From Meghimatium bilineatum (Eukaryota; Mollusca; Gastropoda; Stylommatophora; Philomycidae): DNA of 64,000 nt. The notes beneath the pieces were generated by a model that saw only the letters and a list, made by a program, of their open reading frames with translations, ran no database searches and was not told where the DNA came from. The position numbers and the translations under genes were made by a program. Below are positions 10,763 through 21,196 of this stretch, piece after piece. The DNA is taken from positions 20,204,089 to 20,268,088 of the forward strand of contig CM067304.1 in NCBI GenBank assembly GCA_034231615.1. The letters are read 5' to 3'. Position 1 is the first letter of the stretch; the number at the start of each line of letters is the position of its first letter.

Positions 10763-10943
10763 CGTGTGTTGCCGAGGCCCGCAACGGGAGCAAAGAATAG
10801 CAACACTGTTTAACTTCCACGCATGTCGTAAAAGGTGACTAAAGAGGTTATGGGAAAGTTGGCTGTCCCGTCCCATCCCATATAAGGTCAGTGACCCAAA
10901 ACCATGCTGAAGTCGGGTGTGTCAGGCCGAAAGGCGCAGATGT
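10763..10943 (+). mobile_element. SINE-like family A, 5' two-thirds
   Basis: Starts CCCGTGTGTTGCCGAGGCCC and follows the family through AATAGCAACACTG and ATGTCGTAAAAGGTGACTAA to AGGCCGAAAGGCGCAGAT. It stops there and runs straight into the 35-bp array, which has replaced its 3' end. Confidence 0.85.
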
Positions 10944-11700
10944 CATGTCTTTCTTTCTATGTGTGGTGATGTTCGCTACATCATGTCTTTCTTTCTTTGC
11001 GTGGTGATGTTCGCTACATGTCTTTCTTTCTATGCGTGGTGATGTTCGCTACATGTCTTTCTTTCTATGCGTGGTGATGTTCACTACATGTCTTTCTTTC
11101 TATGCGTGGTGGTGTTCACTACATATACGTGGTGATGTTCGCTGCATGTCTTTCTTTCTATGCGTGGTGATGTTCGCTGCATGTCTTTCTTTCTATGCGT
11201 GGTGATGTTCGCTACATCATGTCTTTCTTTCTATGCGTGGTGATGTTCGCTATATGTCTTTCTTTCTATGCGTGGTGATGTTCGCTGCATGTCTTTCTTT
11301 CTATGCGTGGTGATGTTCGCTACATGTCTTTCTTTCTATGCGTGGTGATATTCGCTACATCATGTCTTTCTTTCTATGCGTGGTGATGTTCGCTACATCA
11401 TGTCTTTCTTTCTATGCGTGGTGATGTTCGCTACATCATGTCTTTCTTTCTATGCGTGGTGATGTTCGCTACATGTCATTCTTTCTATGCGTGGTGATGT
11501 TCGCTGCATGTCTTTCTTTCTATACGTGGTGATGTTCGCTACATCATGTCTTTCTTTCTATGCGTGGTGATGTTCGCTATAGGATGTCTTTCTTTCTATG
11601 CGTGGTGATGTTCGCTACATGTCTTTCTTTCTATGCGTGGTGATGTTCGCTACATGATGTCTGTCTTTCTATGCGTGGTGATGTTCGCCACATCATGTCT
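10944..11700 (+). repeat. 35-bp minisatellite, about 21 units
   Basis: The unit contains ATGTCTTTCTTTCTATGCGT followed by GGTGATGTTCGCTAC. Some units carry a 3-bp (ATC) addition, giving 38 bp. One strand is pyrimidine-rich. It is bounded on the left by SINE A and on the right by a LINE 3' end. Confidence 0.95.
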
Positions 11701-11702
11701 AC

Positions 11703-11965
11703 ACTTTCAGCCAAGTCTTATTGATGAACTCCGCTGTTGTCTGGAACTCTTCTTTGCTTCCATATATCTTTGCTTGCACGGTTAATCCGTTGGGTCAGTA
11801 CATCTCCCTCAGCTGTTCATCCTGGAGACAGTTCTGCAGAATATGTTCAGATGTTCTTTCATCTGTTCCATAAATGAACAGTGGTGTGTCATACAATCGC
11901 TTCCTGTGCAAATGTTTGTTCAGTCTGATGTGTCTTCTTCTCACTCGAAGTAACTATCGATTTAT
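11703..11965 (-). mobile_element. LINE RNase H-type 3' end
   Basis: The minus strand encodes HLHRKRLYDTPLFIYG, then TSEHILQNCLQDEQLREMYW and KIYGSKEEFQTTAEFIN. These parallel AKHILQECSEHETLRQTYW and KLYGTLYELQKTVSFIK in the copy at 48940-49505. The open frame ends at the left edge, next to the 35-bp array. Confidence 0.8.
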
Positions 11966-12124
11966 GCAGCGCTATATGCGTCTGTTATCCGGCTATTTTC
12001 CATTCTGATGTTTTGTACAGCTCTCTTCTTTTCTTGAATAAAGAGACTTCACTGTCTTTCTGCTTACACTCTCCTCTATCTTTGGGCAACTCATCAACAC
12101 TCTTATTTCCTGGGGCATTACAGT

Positions 12125-12520
12125 CTGACGATCATCATCAAGCGCCGTGTCGAAGAGCGTTGGTGATCATATCTCTCCATGTATATCAATCTCTTATATA
12201 TGTCATCATTTCTGTTGGTGTCGTCAATCGAAGCTCAATGACGACTCAAAATCGAAGTCAAACTGTCCAATATCTTTTCTCTGGGTCTTCCCATTGATCT
12301 TTTCCCTTCTATCTTTCCTGTTGTCACTATATTCTCAATGCCTCCTCTTCTCATTGTATGTCCAATAAATGTTGACTGTCTTTTTCTTATATTATCGATA
12401 ATGCATCCTTTTACATCCATCCTTCTAAGACATTCTTCATTAGCAATCTTTGCTGTCCACGAAAAACGTAAGATTCTTCGAATAAACCACATTTCCGCTG
12501 CAACCAATGATACCCGCTGA
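12125..12520 (-). mobile_element. LINE RT C-terminal fragment (family 2)
   Basis: The minus strand encodes EMWFIRRILRFSWTAKIANE, then IRKRQSTFIGHTMRRGG and KIEGKRSMGRPREKILD. This is the post-RT region of a LINE ORF2. It ends with an (ATG)n-like tail at its 3' end (near 12131-12140). The second copy of the family is at 31335-31820. Confidence 0.85.
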
Positions 12521-12902
12521 CACAGTCTGATGGTACCTACTGAATATTTGAAGTAAACGAAAGAAGAATTAGTGCATGACTTTTATTACTTGGTATCAAG
12601 TAAAATGTAGGATACACAACATCCCTATAACCCTTCCCCCAATCTACCTACAACCTCCCCCTACAATCCAGCTCGTTAGCGATTCTTCCGATAAGATATC
12701 GTCGAATCCCCCTCCCCTCCCCCCACACACACACTAAAATGACGGGATTCTCAACCATTTAACGTAACCCCCCCTTTCTGAGTGTATCCACTAAGTCGTA
12801 TCCACTACGGCCTAGACTCTGCGCCATAGCACTCCATTTTTCTCCGTTATACCTCTCTTAAATCATCCTACAATTTATTTGAAAGAATTCTACATCTCCA
12901 TA

Positions 12903-12904
<2 letters not shown>
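12521..12904. other. No gene recognised
   Basis: C-rich low-complexity stretches (12635-12780) in otherwise featureless DNA. Confidence 0.4.

Positions 12905-12940
<36 letters not shown>
12905..12940. repeat. (CT)n microsatellite
   Basis: Uninterrupted CT dinucleotide run of about 36 bp. Confidence 0.95.
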
Positions 12941-12945
<5 letters not shown>

Positions 12946-13183
12946 TCACCATAATCCTATTTGCTTAAAAAGCCACTTTTCACGCTAAAAACGCCGTTGT
13001 TCCTTTTTTCATGTTTCTTTTTATGACTATCGTTCATGGACTTAGTACTCTTTCGAGCTTGTAGTCTTTCGAGCTTGTAGTCTTTCGAGCTTTTATGAAA
13101 TCTGATTTCCAGATGACAATGTCTGAAATCGCTTAATTGTCTTTGTTTAATACTTTTACATTGGTGTTGATGATGATTTTTGT

Positions 13184-13555
13184 GAGGGGGGCGGTGATGA
13201 TGATGGTTGGGATGGGGGCGGTGATGATGATGGTTGGGAGGGGGGCGGTGATGATGATGGTTCTGATGGGGGCGGTGATGATGATGTGTGGGAGGTGGGC
13301 GGTGATGATGATGGGTGGGATGGGGGCGGTGATGATGATGGTTGGGAGGGGGGCGGTGATGATGATGGTTGGGAGGTGGGCGGTGATGATGATTGTTGGG
13401 AGGGGGGGCCGTGATGATGATGGGTGGGAGGGGGGCGGTGATGATGATGGATGGGAGGTGGGCGGTGATGATGATGGATGGGAGGGGGCGGTGATGATGA
13501 TGGTTGGGAGGGGGGCGGTGATGATGATGGTTGGGAGGGGGGCGGTGATGATGCT
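13184..13555 (+). repeat. 27-bp G-rich minisatellite, about 14 units
   Basis: The unit is GGCGGTGATGATGATGGTT followed by GGGAGGGG. The period is nine codons, so both strands stay open: minus-strand HHHHRPPPN repeats and plus-strand AVMMMVGRG repeats. The plus strand carries several G-runs per unit and could form G-quadruplexes. Nothing suggests that the frames are translated. Confidence 0.95.
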
Positions 13556-13804
13556 CATGGTATTTGTGGTGACTGTAGTTGCGATAATGATAGTAATGAA
13601 TGATTCTGAGAATAATGATGGTACAGGTGGGAAGGGGGAGGTGCTGATGTTGATGATGGTCCAGGGATGGTGGTGATGATGATAATGCTATTGATGACGG
13701 TAGTGATGATGACGATGATGACAATGGTTGATGATTACAAATGATGATAAGTGACGATGAATATGATCATCCATATGACGTAGGTGGTGAGTGATGATTA
13801 CAAA
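13556..13804. repeat. Irregular GATGAT-rich sequence
   Basis: Degenerate (GAT)n words continue beyond the 27-bp array without a fixed period. Confidence 0.7.
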
Positions 13805-14545
13805 TGTTCGCGAATGATTAATTACGGCGGTTAAAGATGTTATGAATGATTAATTACGGTGGTTAAAGATGTTATGAATGAATAATTACGGTGGTTAAAG
13901 ATGTTATGAATGATTAATTACGGTGGTTACCGATGTTCATGAATGATTAATTATGGTGGTTAAAGATGTTATGAATGATTAATTACGGTGGTTAAAGATG
14001 TTATGAATGAATAATTACGGTGGTTAAAGATGTTATGAATGATTAATTACGGTGGTTAAAGATGTTATGAATGATTAATTATGGTGGTTACCGATGTTCA
14101 TGAATGATTAATTACGGTGGTTAAGGATTTTATGAATGATTAATTATGGTGGTTACCGATGTTCATGAATGATTAATTACGGTGGTTAAGGATGTTATGA
14201 ATGATTAATTATGGTGGTTACCGATGTTCATGAATGATTAATTATGGTGGTTAAGGATGTTCATGAATGATTTATTACAGTGTTTAAGGATGTTAATGTA
14301 TGATTAATTATGGTGGTTAAGGATGTTATGAATGATTAATTATGGTGGTTACCGCTGTTCATGAATGATTTATTACGGTGGTTAAGGATGTTATGAATGA
14401 TTAATTATGGTGGTTACCGCTGTTCATGAATGATTTATTACGGTGGTTAAGGATGTTATGAATGATTAATTATGGTGGTTACCGCTGTTCATGAATGATT
14501 TATTACGGTGGTTAAGGATGTTATGAATGATTAGTTATGAATATA
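13805..14545 (+). repeat. 32/33-bp minisatellite, about 23 units
   Basis: Basic unit ATGAATGATTAATTACGGTG then GTTAAAGATGTT. Towards the right a two-unit higher-order form dominates (one unit with GTTACCG, one with GTTAAGG; about 65 bp). This shows local re-amplification of a dimer. Confidence 0.95.
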
Positions 14546-14559
14546 ATTTATACGTGATG

Positions 14560-14890
14560 ACAAGCGGAGAAGGTGACAGGAACATCTCTGTAAGGGGTGG
14601 GGGTGTTAGGACTGACAGCAACATCTCTATTAAAGGGGGGGTGATAGGACTGTCATCAATATTTCAGTGCAGTGGAGAGGGTGATAGGACGGACATGATT
14701 ATTTCTGTAAGGGTGGGGATAGTGTTAGGATGGAAATACACATCTCTGCAAAGGGGGTAGGGAGTTTTGGGAATGACATAAAAATCTCTCTAAAGGGAGA
14801 TGGGTGTTAAGATTATCATGAATATTTATTTTGTATATTTGAGGGGGGGGGTGTACTTAGGACTGACACGAATATCAATGTAAAATCCTG
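14560..14890 (+). repeat. Degenerate G-rich repeat, period about 55-60 bp
   Basis: Five or six weakly similar units with AACATCTCTGTAAGGG and GTTAGGACTGACA words. Heavily drifted. Confidence 0.65.
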
Positions 14891-15305
14891 CATAGAGTTG
14901 AAATAGTATTAACATTTTCTAGCTTAATGCTGCTGTACAAGCGCCACAATAGTGATGAGTATTGATCGTTTTGCCCTTCTTTGATCTGGGATGAAAGGAA
15001 ACAGAGGATGTAGGGATTTATGTTAAGTCTGCTGAATTCTATTTTAGCTTTGTTGTCGAACTATTTTCTCTTTCAAAAAGTGTCCTTCGCGCATTAATCT
15101 CTCATGCAATCCATTCATTTTGTTTTCAGGAATTTCTTGACAATCATTTCTTTGTTTTTCTTCTTTTAATCATTTTCAGGTAATTCCCTTCAAGCGCCTC
15201 TTTTTTTTTCTTGAATTAATTTGTTTGCTATTATTATTTAGTTGGAGAGGAAAATAAAAGAGGAAATATCGAGGGACAAAAATATGACATTTGTCATTTT
15301 AAAAA
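14891..15305. other. No feature recognised
   Basis: T-rich sequence; no supported gene or repeat family. Confidence 0.4.
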
Positions 15306-15309
15306 CATG

Positions 15310-15555
15310 GCGGTAAAAGACGAATGTCATGTGACGTATTCCTTCCAGAACGTTGTCTTCCCAATGAACTCTCTGAACCTCTCTCTGACTTGGGCGATGT
15401 GGCTTGCATTTTCTAGCGATGTATTCATGTTATCTTTAATGTCATCAGTCCATCGTTTTCTTGGTCTGCCCCTTCTCCTCTTCCCAGGTACTCTTCCCTC
15501 CAATATTTGTCTTTCTAAACAGTTATGTCTCTTTATATGACCAAACAGGCGTAGC
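15310..15555 (-). mobile_element. LINE fragment (family 3), C-terminal
   Basis: Reverse complement of 55700-55910: a GRPRRRWTDDIK-type motif, then AQVRERFREFIGKTTFW on the minus strand. The 5' side is truncated near 15555. Confidence 0.8.
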
Positions 15556-15574
15556 TTTGACGAATGTACAAGAC

Positions 15575-15630
15575 GAAATTGTAAAAATGTTATAGAAATG
15601 TTATAGAAATGTTATAGAAATGTTATAGAA
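15575..15630 (+). repeat. Short 14-bp tandem repeat
   Basis: Four copies of a unit containing AATGTTATAGA, between two LINE fragments. Confidence 0.85.
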
Positions 15631-15639
15631 GAGATTGGC

Positions 15640-15925
15640 TGAGAAATAAAGACCATCTCAAGTCAAAACTTCATAAGGAGGCAGCAATTTAGGTGGTTTG
15701 GACACAGCATGAGAATGGGGTCAACGCAAACATCCCTTTGGGCATACACCAGTAGAGTTAGGGATATGAGGCACGCGGAAGACCAAGAACTAGATGGGTG
15801 GAAACAATTAATAAAAGCTTAAAAGACATGGGCTGACAATGGTCAATGCGATCCAAATGGCTAAAGACAAAGAACTCATACTTTCCCTTACGATGCAAGT
15901 GGACAAGACAAGTAAGATAATTAGA
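15640..15925 (+). mobile_element. LINE 3' fragment
   Basis: Plus strand encodes RRQQFRWFGHSMRMGS, the RWFGH motif of LINE ORF2 C-termini, then frame breaks and MAKDKELILSL. It ends with a (GATA)-like 3' end near 15925. Confidence 0.7.
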
Positions 15926-15944
15926 TAGACCAACAGACCAGACA

Positions 15945-16190
15945 TATTATTAGATTGATTAGATTAGATTAGAACAGATTAGATTAGAACAGATTAGACT
16001 ACATTAGATTAGATTACATTACATTATAGAACATTAGATCACATTACATTCCATTAAATTAGATCACATTACATTCCATTAAATTAGATTGCATTATTTT
16101 ATATTACATTATATTACATTACATCAAACACATAACATTGCATTATGTGAGATTATATTATATTACATTAGATATATAGATAAATATAAT
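15945..16190 (+). repeat. ATTAG/ATTACATT short-word repeat
   Basis: Irregular pentamer to octamer repeat (AGATTAGATTAG, ACATTACATT) with progressive drift. Confidence 0.85.
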
Positions 16191-16199
16191 ATTTTTAAA

Positions 16200-16495
16200 C
16201 CCTAACGCACACTACCACAGACTTCTAGATACACTACGACTTCGAACGAGTCACATTAAGGGGTGAACGTTATTCAAAACCTGCCTGGATTTGTCGTTTT
16301 GAACCAATTCTCACATAAAATAAATACTTCTATAGGATAGTTTTCGTACTAATCTCATACAGCGTTGCCAATCTTATGTAGATTTATTCCTCGTGTTGTC
16401 ATTAGCTGGCAACATAGAGTATGTGCAATGCGGCAAGTACCTAAGTGGTAGCCGAGATGAGTGCAACTGTGTGAGATCAACCGAGTCCAAAGGCT
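16200..16495. other. No feature recognised
   Basis: No supported gene or repeat. Confidence 0.4.
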
Positions 16496-16630
16496 GTAGA
16501 AAAAATGTAGAAAAAATGTAGATAAAATGTAGAAAAAATGTAGATAAAATGTAGAAAAAATGTAGATAAAATGTAGAAAAAATGTAGATAAAATGTAGAA
16601 AAAATGTAGATAAAATGTAGAAAAAAAATT
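16496..16630 (+). repeat. 11/22-bp minisatellite
   Basis: Alternating TGTAGAAAAAA and TGTAGATAAAA words form a 22-bp dimer repeated about six times. Confidence 0.95.
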
Positions 16631-16640
16631 GTTAAAATAA

Positions 16641-16775
16641 CTTGGGGTCTTTGTTACCTCTAATATTTTATGGTAGTGTGTCCTGATATAACCTAATTGG
16701 ACTTTGTTCGCTGGTTGAAAGTGGCACGCCTCTCCAAAAGAGAGGCAAACTCATTAACTACCTACCAACCTACCG
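16641..16775 (+). repeat. Dispersed repeat family F, uninterrupted
   Basis: The best copy: CTTGGGGTCTTTGTTACC, ATTTTATGGTAGTGTGTCCT, AACCTAATTGGACTTTG, GAGAGGCAAACTCATTAACT. It serves as the pre-insertion reference for the split copy at 10206-10620. Confidence 0.85.
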
Positions 16776-16777
16776 TC

Positions 16778-17015
16778 GGCTGTATAGAAGACCTTCCAAC
16801 AGAATTAATGATCACCTCATTCGTTACGTTTTTGATTATTGTTAGGTTTTCGATTGGTCATTATTTATATGCTTGGAGTCACCTAGGCTATTTTTGGCAT
16901 GTTATTCCAAGTGTGTAAATAGTTACCAAACTAAATCACAGCAATAATCAAAAACGTAACGAATGGGCTCCTAATTAATTCTTTTGGAAGGTCTTTATTC
17001 GACGATTGTGATGGA
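16778..17015. mobile_element. Foldback / MITE-like element with about 70-bp inverted arms
   Basis: The left arm (GACCTTCCAACAGAATTAAT, then CATTCGTTACGTTTTTGATT) is matched in reverse complement on the right (AATCAAAAACGTAACGAATG, then TAATTCTTTTGGAAGGTC). The spacer is about 95 bp. There is no coding frame. It lies directly beside repeat F, and no clean target-site duplication is visible. Confidence 0.75.
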
Positions 17016-17449
17016 TCAACACGCAGGCATATTTTGGAGAACTTTATAAATATTTTACGTTAAATCCTGGCTATTTTGTGTAACAGCCACCTCTTTCTGT
17101 GACGCCGGTGTCAGCTCCTTACCTTTTAGAACTCTATGATACCACTCGTGTGCACTTTCTGTTCCAGCAGCCCTCCGCCCCCTTAACTATTCTCTGAGTT
17201 AAGGTGACATGAGTATCTGAACCACAATCTTCATTATTTGTTATGGTCAAAAAAGCAAGATGTAACCAAAATGGACTCCTCATGTTCGCGGTTGAATGTG
17301 AGTACCTCACTACAAGGAATGCAAATTACATCTTATACTACTCGTGTCTGGGTATCGTTTGTTTAACTCACCTGTAACTCACCTGAAAGTTAAGAACAGA
17401 TACGAGTCAGGAAGTAACTTCTTCATAGCAATCCCCGTTCCTGAATATA

Positions 17450-17665
17450 TTAGAACATCATAAGGCAGCAAACGGGTTTTGAACCCGGTCCTTTCAGCTG
17501 TCACTTATTTGTCTCGCAACTTGAGTCAATACGTTTACCGTATTCGACCACAGCTCATCCCTTATACAGAATTCGCAAAACGTGTTAACTCAAGTTCCAA
17601 GCCGAATAGGTGTCAGTTGAACGGACCGGGTTCAAATCCTGTTTGATGCTTTGTGATGTTTCTCT
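17450..17665. repeat. Inverted pair of tRNA-like (B-box) sequences
   Basis: The arms 17453-17535 and 17580-17662 are diverged reverse complements. Each contains a B-box-like word: GGTTCAAATCC on the plus strand of the right arm, and its reverse complement as GGTTTTGAACC on the left. The ends are ACATCATAAGGC and GCTTTGTGATGT. It may be a SINE pair or a foldback element. No complete tRNA cloverleaf is visible. Confidence 0.65.
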
Positions 17666-18019
17666 ATAATAATAAATCATCGATGCTTCTAGATTATATT
17701 ATTTATAAAAGTTTCAAGGTATTCAAAACTAGTAACTCGTTATAGTTTTCCTGTTATTGATCGAGATTAGTAACGTGTTAGTGATCTTACTCTCTTTCAG
17801 AAATAGCTTTTCTTCTACTCTATTCTTTGATGGAATTTAGGAGATGTTCGAGGCTTTATTTGTAGTTGGACAGCAGTGTTATCATAGTGTTATCGTGGTG
17901 TTATCATCAATATAGTTCTGGTATCTCGTGATCTCCGATATTAAGTGGGTCACAGTTGTTTCGTAGTTGTTTACATAGACACTAAAGTTGCATTATAAAA
18001 GACTATTATTATTCCATCA
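17666..18019. other. No feature recognised
   Basis: A small ATAGTGTTATC duplication near 17880-17910 only. Confidence 0.4.
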
Positions 18020-18440
18020 CTATGCTACCAGTGCCAAACCTGGACAATGACAGCACAAGACAAAAGAAAATAGTGACAACAGAAATGACATGTCTACGAA
18101 GAATACTCGGAGTGTCATTAAGAGATAGAATTAGAAACGATAACATCAGACAGATAACCAAAACAATACCAGTATTGGAACACATCAAAAGACAGCAGAT
18201 CAAGTGGTTTTCACACGCTTCCAGACTACCGACATATAGCATGCCACAGATGGTCATGACACATAGACATAACGGTTATAAAGCCAGAGGCAGACCATGT
18301 AAAAGATGGATCACAGAAATCAAAGAAGTCACAGGAACAAGCTTACAGACAGCGCACAAGAAGGCCATCTCCAGAGAACTCTTCCACCCCTGACGCTGCA
18401 AGGCAAACAAGGGCCACAGCATATAGATAGATAGATAGAC
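18020..18440 (+). mobile_element. LINE 3' end (family 4) with (GATA)n tail
   Basis: Open frame of 123 codons: EMTCLRRILGVSLRDRIRND, then IKRQQIKWFSHASRLP and GYKARGRPCKRWITEIKE. This is a LINE ORF2 C-terminus. It stops at 18393, followed by a short 3' UTR and a (GATA)n tail. Further copies are at 43824-44213 (+) and 60330-60480 (-). Confidence 0.85.
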
Positions 18441-18589
18441 AGTTGTTTCGTTTCTGGTCATTTCTCAATTTCCTCATGATGTTCTCAGCATAAACTGATA
18501 TGGTGAGAGGACACATCCTTGTCTGTCTCCTTTTCCCCACACTCAACAAATTAGATGATTCACCATCTATTTAGATCAGACTATCTATT

Positions 18590-18822
18590 CTGGTATGTTA
18601 TTGTTGCTAATGTTATATTGTATATCGCTAATATTTTATTGTATGCCACTAATGTTCTATTGTATGTCGTTAATGTTTTATTGTATGTCTCTAATGTTTT
18701 ATTGCTTGTCACTAATGTTCTGTTGTTTGTCGCCAATGTTCTGTTGTTTGTCGCCAATGTTCTGTTGTATGTCGTTAATGTTATGTTGCATGTCGCTAAT
18801 GTTCCATTGTTAGTCGAAATAT
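18590..18822 (+). repeat. 21-bp minisatellite, about 11 units
   Basis: Unit GTTCTATTGTATGTCGCTAAT with drift. The period is seven codons, so frames stay open on both strands. Confidence 0.9.
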
Positions 18823-19095
18823 GTAAAATATGATTCCCGCTGTGATTAAATATTAACAAACATTTGTTTTACCTCTTTTTTTCAGAGCAACTTTGCACAA
18901 GATCTTGAAATGTTTGCCAATGACGTTCTCAAGTAATATATCAATTGAACTACTTAATAACCCGTTAATTTCCGGCTAGATGTATTCTCACCTCAAACTT
19001 ATTGGGGTAAAGAGCAGGTAAGGATGACCTCTATCCAACACATGTACAAATGGATGTGTGCTTCTTGGAGTTAAGCAACGGAAAACGTCTTGTGT
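18823..19095. other. No feature recognised
   Basis: A short stretch near 19075-19110 (GTTAAGCAACGG, then TGTGGTCACCG) faintly recalls 5S rRNA internal promoter words. The rest does not match. Confidence 0.35.
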
Positions 19096-19099
19096 GGTC

Positions 19100-19290
19100 A
19101 CCGTTAGGATTATACTGAATACAGCTAGAATAATCCAGACAACAGCTAGAATGATTCATCCCAACAACCGCTAAAATTATCCCGCACATCGCTAGAATCG
19201 TCCTGAAAACATCTAGAATCATCCGTACCACAGCTAGTCACCCTGACAACATCTAGAATCACCTGTACCATAGCTAGAGTCATCCTAATA
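19100..19290 (+). repeat. Degenerate repeat of about 22-35 bp
   Basis: Recurring ACAGCTAGAATCATCC and ACATCTAGAATC words with irregular spacing. Confidence 0.75.
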
Positions 19291-19690
19291 CACCTCAAAA
19301 GAAAAACTCACATCGGGAATCTAAACATTTCACCAGTGGTTACCACACTAATCCCCGTGCAACAGTAAACTCCTTGTAAATTACATGTAAATATAGCAAG
19401 AACTTCCTCTTCTGCAAGCGTCGCAGCACTTCCACTTAACAATTATGTTGTCCTCATTCTGCGTCTGAGGCTTTTACTCAAAGTATTGCGCACCTCTGAT
19501 AGTAGCAGTCTTCTTTGTATTCAAAAATCTCTTGAAAAAACCTCCCTATTGCACAAAATGATACAAGCGATCTATTGCTCGTAATTTACGTGATTAAAAT
19601 AAACCGAGAAACTGGAAGAAACTTATAACATTCTCTAACGGTACAAAGGTAAAACATCTTAGAATGAGACTTTCAACCATATTCAATTAG
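19291..19690. other. No feature recognised
   Basis: No supported gene or repeat. Confidence 0.4.
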
Positions 19691-19691
19691 G

Positions 19692-19985
19692 GTCTTGTCT
19701 GTGAAATCTACAGTAGACTTGTCTGGAAACTCTACAATAGACCGGTCTGTGAAATCTACAATAGACTTGTCTGTGAAATCTACAATAGACGTCTGTGAAA
19801 TCTACAATAGATTTATCTGTGGAATCTACAATAGACTTGTCTGTGAAATCTACAATAGACTTGTGTCTGTGAAATCTACAGTAGACTTGTCTGGAAACTC
19901 TACAATAGACCTGTCTGTGAAATCTACAATAGAATTGTCTATGAAATTTACAAAAGATTTATCTGTGGAATCTACAATAATTCTA
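19692..19985 (+). repeat. 24-bp minisatellite, about 12 units
   Basis: Unit TCTGTGAAATCTACAATAGA followed by CTTG. Some units are GGAAACTC variants, and a few are 21 or 27 bp. Confidence 0.9.
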
Positions 19986-20569
19986 CTTTATAAATGTTGA
20001 CAGTTCACTTTCGAAATATATATTTAATTAATTCACGAATCACGTGTCTCTTTATAAAAACTATTTCAAACTTTATATCTGCGACAACAAAGATTGCAAC
20101 AACAAAAATCATTAAACCAGTGGCGGATTTAGAAATTACTGTTGACTGAGCACACACGTTTGCTGTAGCAGTGCGCAAAATAAATATTTATATTCGTAAT
20201 TTAGGGACTGCTTTTATTCTGGATGTTCTATGATATGTGACATTTAGCGTTATAACAACAAAAATTAGAAATAGAACAAGAACGTGATTGAACAATCCAT
20301 ATTACTTATGTAGCACACACGATCGGTCAGATTTACAAGGAAGGTGCAGACTATCCGACTATAGGATATTGGCGTGAAAAATAAATACAAATAACAGTAT
20401 ACAAGACGTCGTTATTATACTGCGGTCTCTTCCAGAGGCAGACACTTTCAACCAGAGCGTATACGTTTGCTGATGTTATATCAGAAAAGTAAACAATTCC
20501 ACTTAGTTACATAGTTGGGTTTTTTTTGGGTACGTTATGGCTACAGATATAAACAAAAAACATGTCTGA
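19986..20569. other. No feature recognised
   Basis: Sequence upstream of the CNG channel gene without a recognisable element. Confidence 0.4.
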
Positions 20570-20845
20570 GGTTTGGATATTAGTGGTTTCCTTTGTAAAC
20601 TTTTGTCTGATGTTTGCAAACATTTAGTTTACTTTATAATCTAGATTTTGGCAGACAGCAATATTCTTCTCAAATATGGTCTGAAGTTGCAAGCTTGCAG
20701 TTTTATTTGTAAACTTGTATCTAAAGTTTTCATTCTAGCAGTTTTCTGTGTACACTTGTCTAAAGTTTGCACTCAAGCAGTTTTCTTTGTAAACTTGTCT
20801 AAAGTTTGAACTCTTGTAGTTTCCTTTGTTAACATGTGTCTAATA
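20570..20845 (+). repeat. Degenerate repeat of about 42 bp upstream of the CNG gene
   Basis: Five or six units with TTTGTAAACTTGTCTAAAG and AGCAGTTTTCTTTG words, about 350-620 bp before the channel start codon. Confidence 0.75.
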
Positions 20846-21196
20846 AAGGTCGTGGTTCTAGTAATTCAGTCACCACGACCTCCGGGCTTTTCCCATTTAT
20901 TTTAACCGTCCGAAAAGTGGTCTGTATCTTTCAACCACAGAACCGGACTAGGTGAAATAGCGAATGGTAAATATTGATTACCGACCTGAGCTTACTGTAA
21001 TCGACAATTACTGTAATGTTAACGTAGGCAAACAGAACGTGTCTGAATATTTAAATTGTAGGTTTATATAGATCAATTATAGCGACTGTTGCATATGTCG
21101 TGATTTGAGTAAATACAGTTATTAACGACAATGGTATTGAAGTTGGTAGGCTCACTAGCCTGAATATATTTGAGAATAAAATTCAACCAATGGAAA

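Noticed and set aside
12957-13724. 255-codon His/Pro-rich frame on the minus strand
   Set aside because: It translates the 27-bp GATGAT/GGGAGG minisatellite and neighbouring low-complexity DNA.
17600-17640. Possible tRNA gene (GGTTCAAATCC)
   Set aside because: There is no acceptor stem or D-arm around the B-box word; it is one arm of an inverted repeat.
19060-19115. Possible 5S rRNA internal promoter
   Set aside because: Only GTTAAGCAACGG and TGTGGTCACCG match loosely; the rest of the 5S sequence is absent.
21170-21196. Start of the CNG protein at the upstream codon (27 nt before the chosen ATG)
   Set aside because: The codon at 21170 is TTG, unlikely as a start in a nuclear gene; the ATG at 21197 in an AAAATGT context is preferred.
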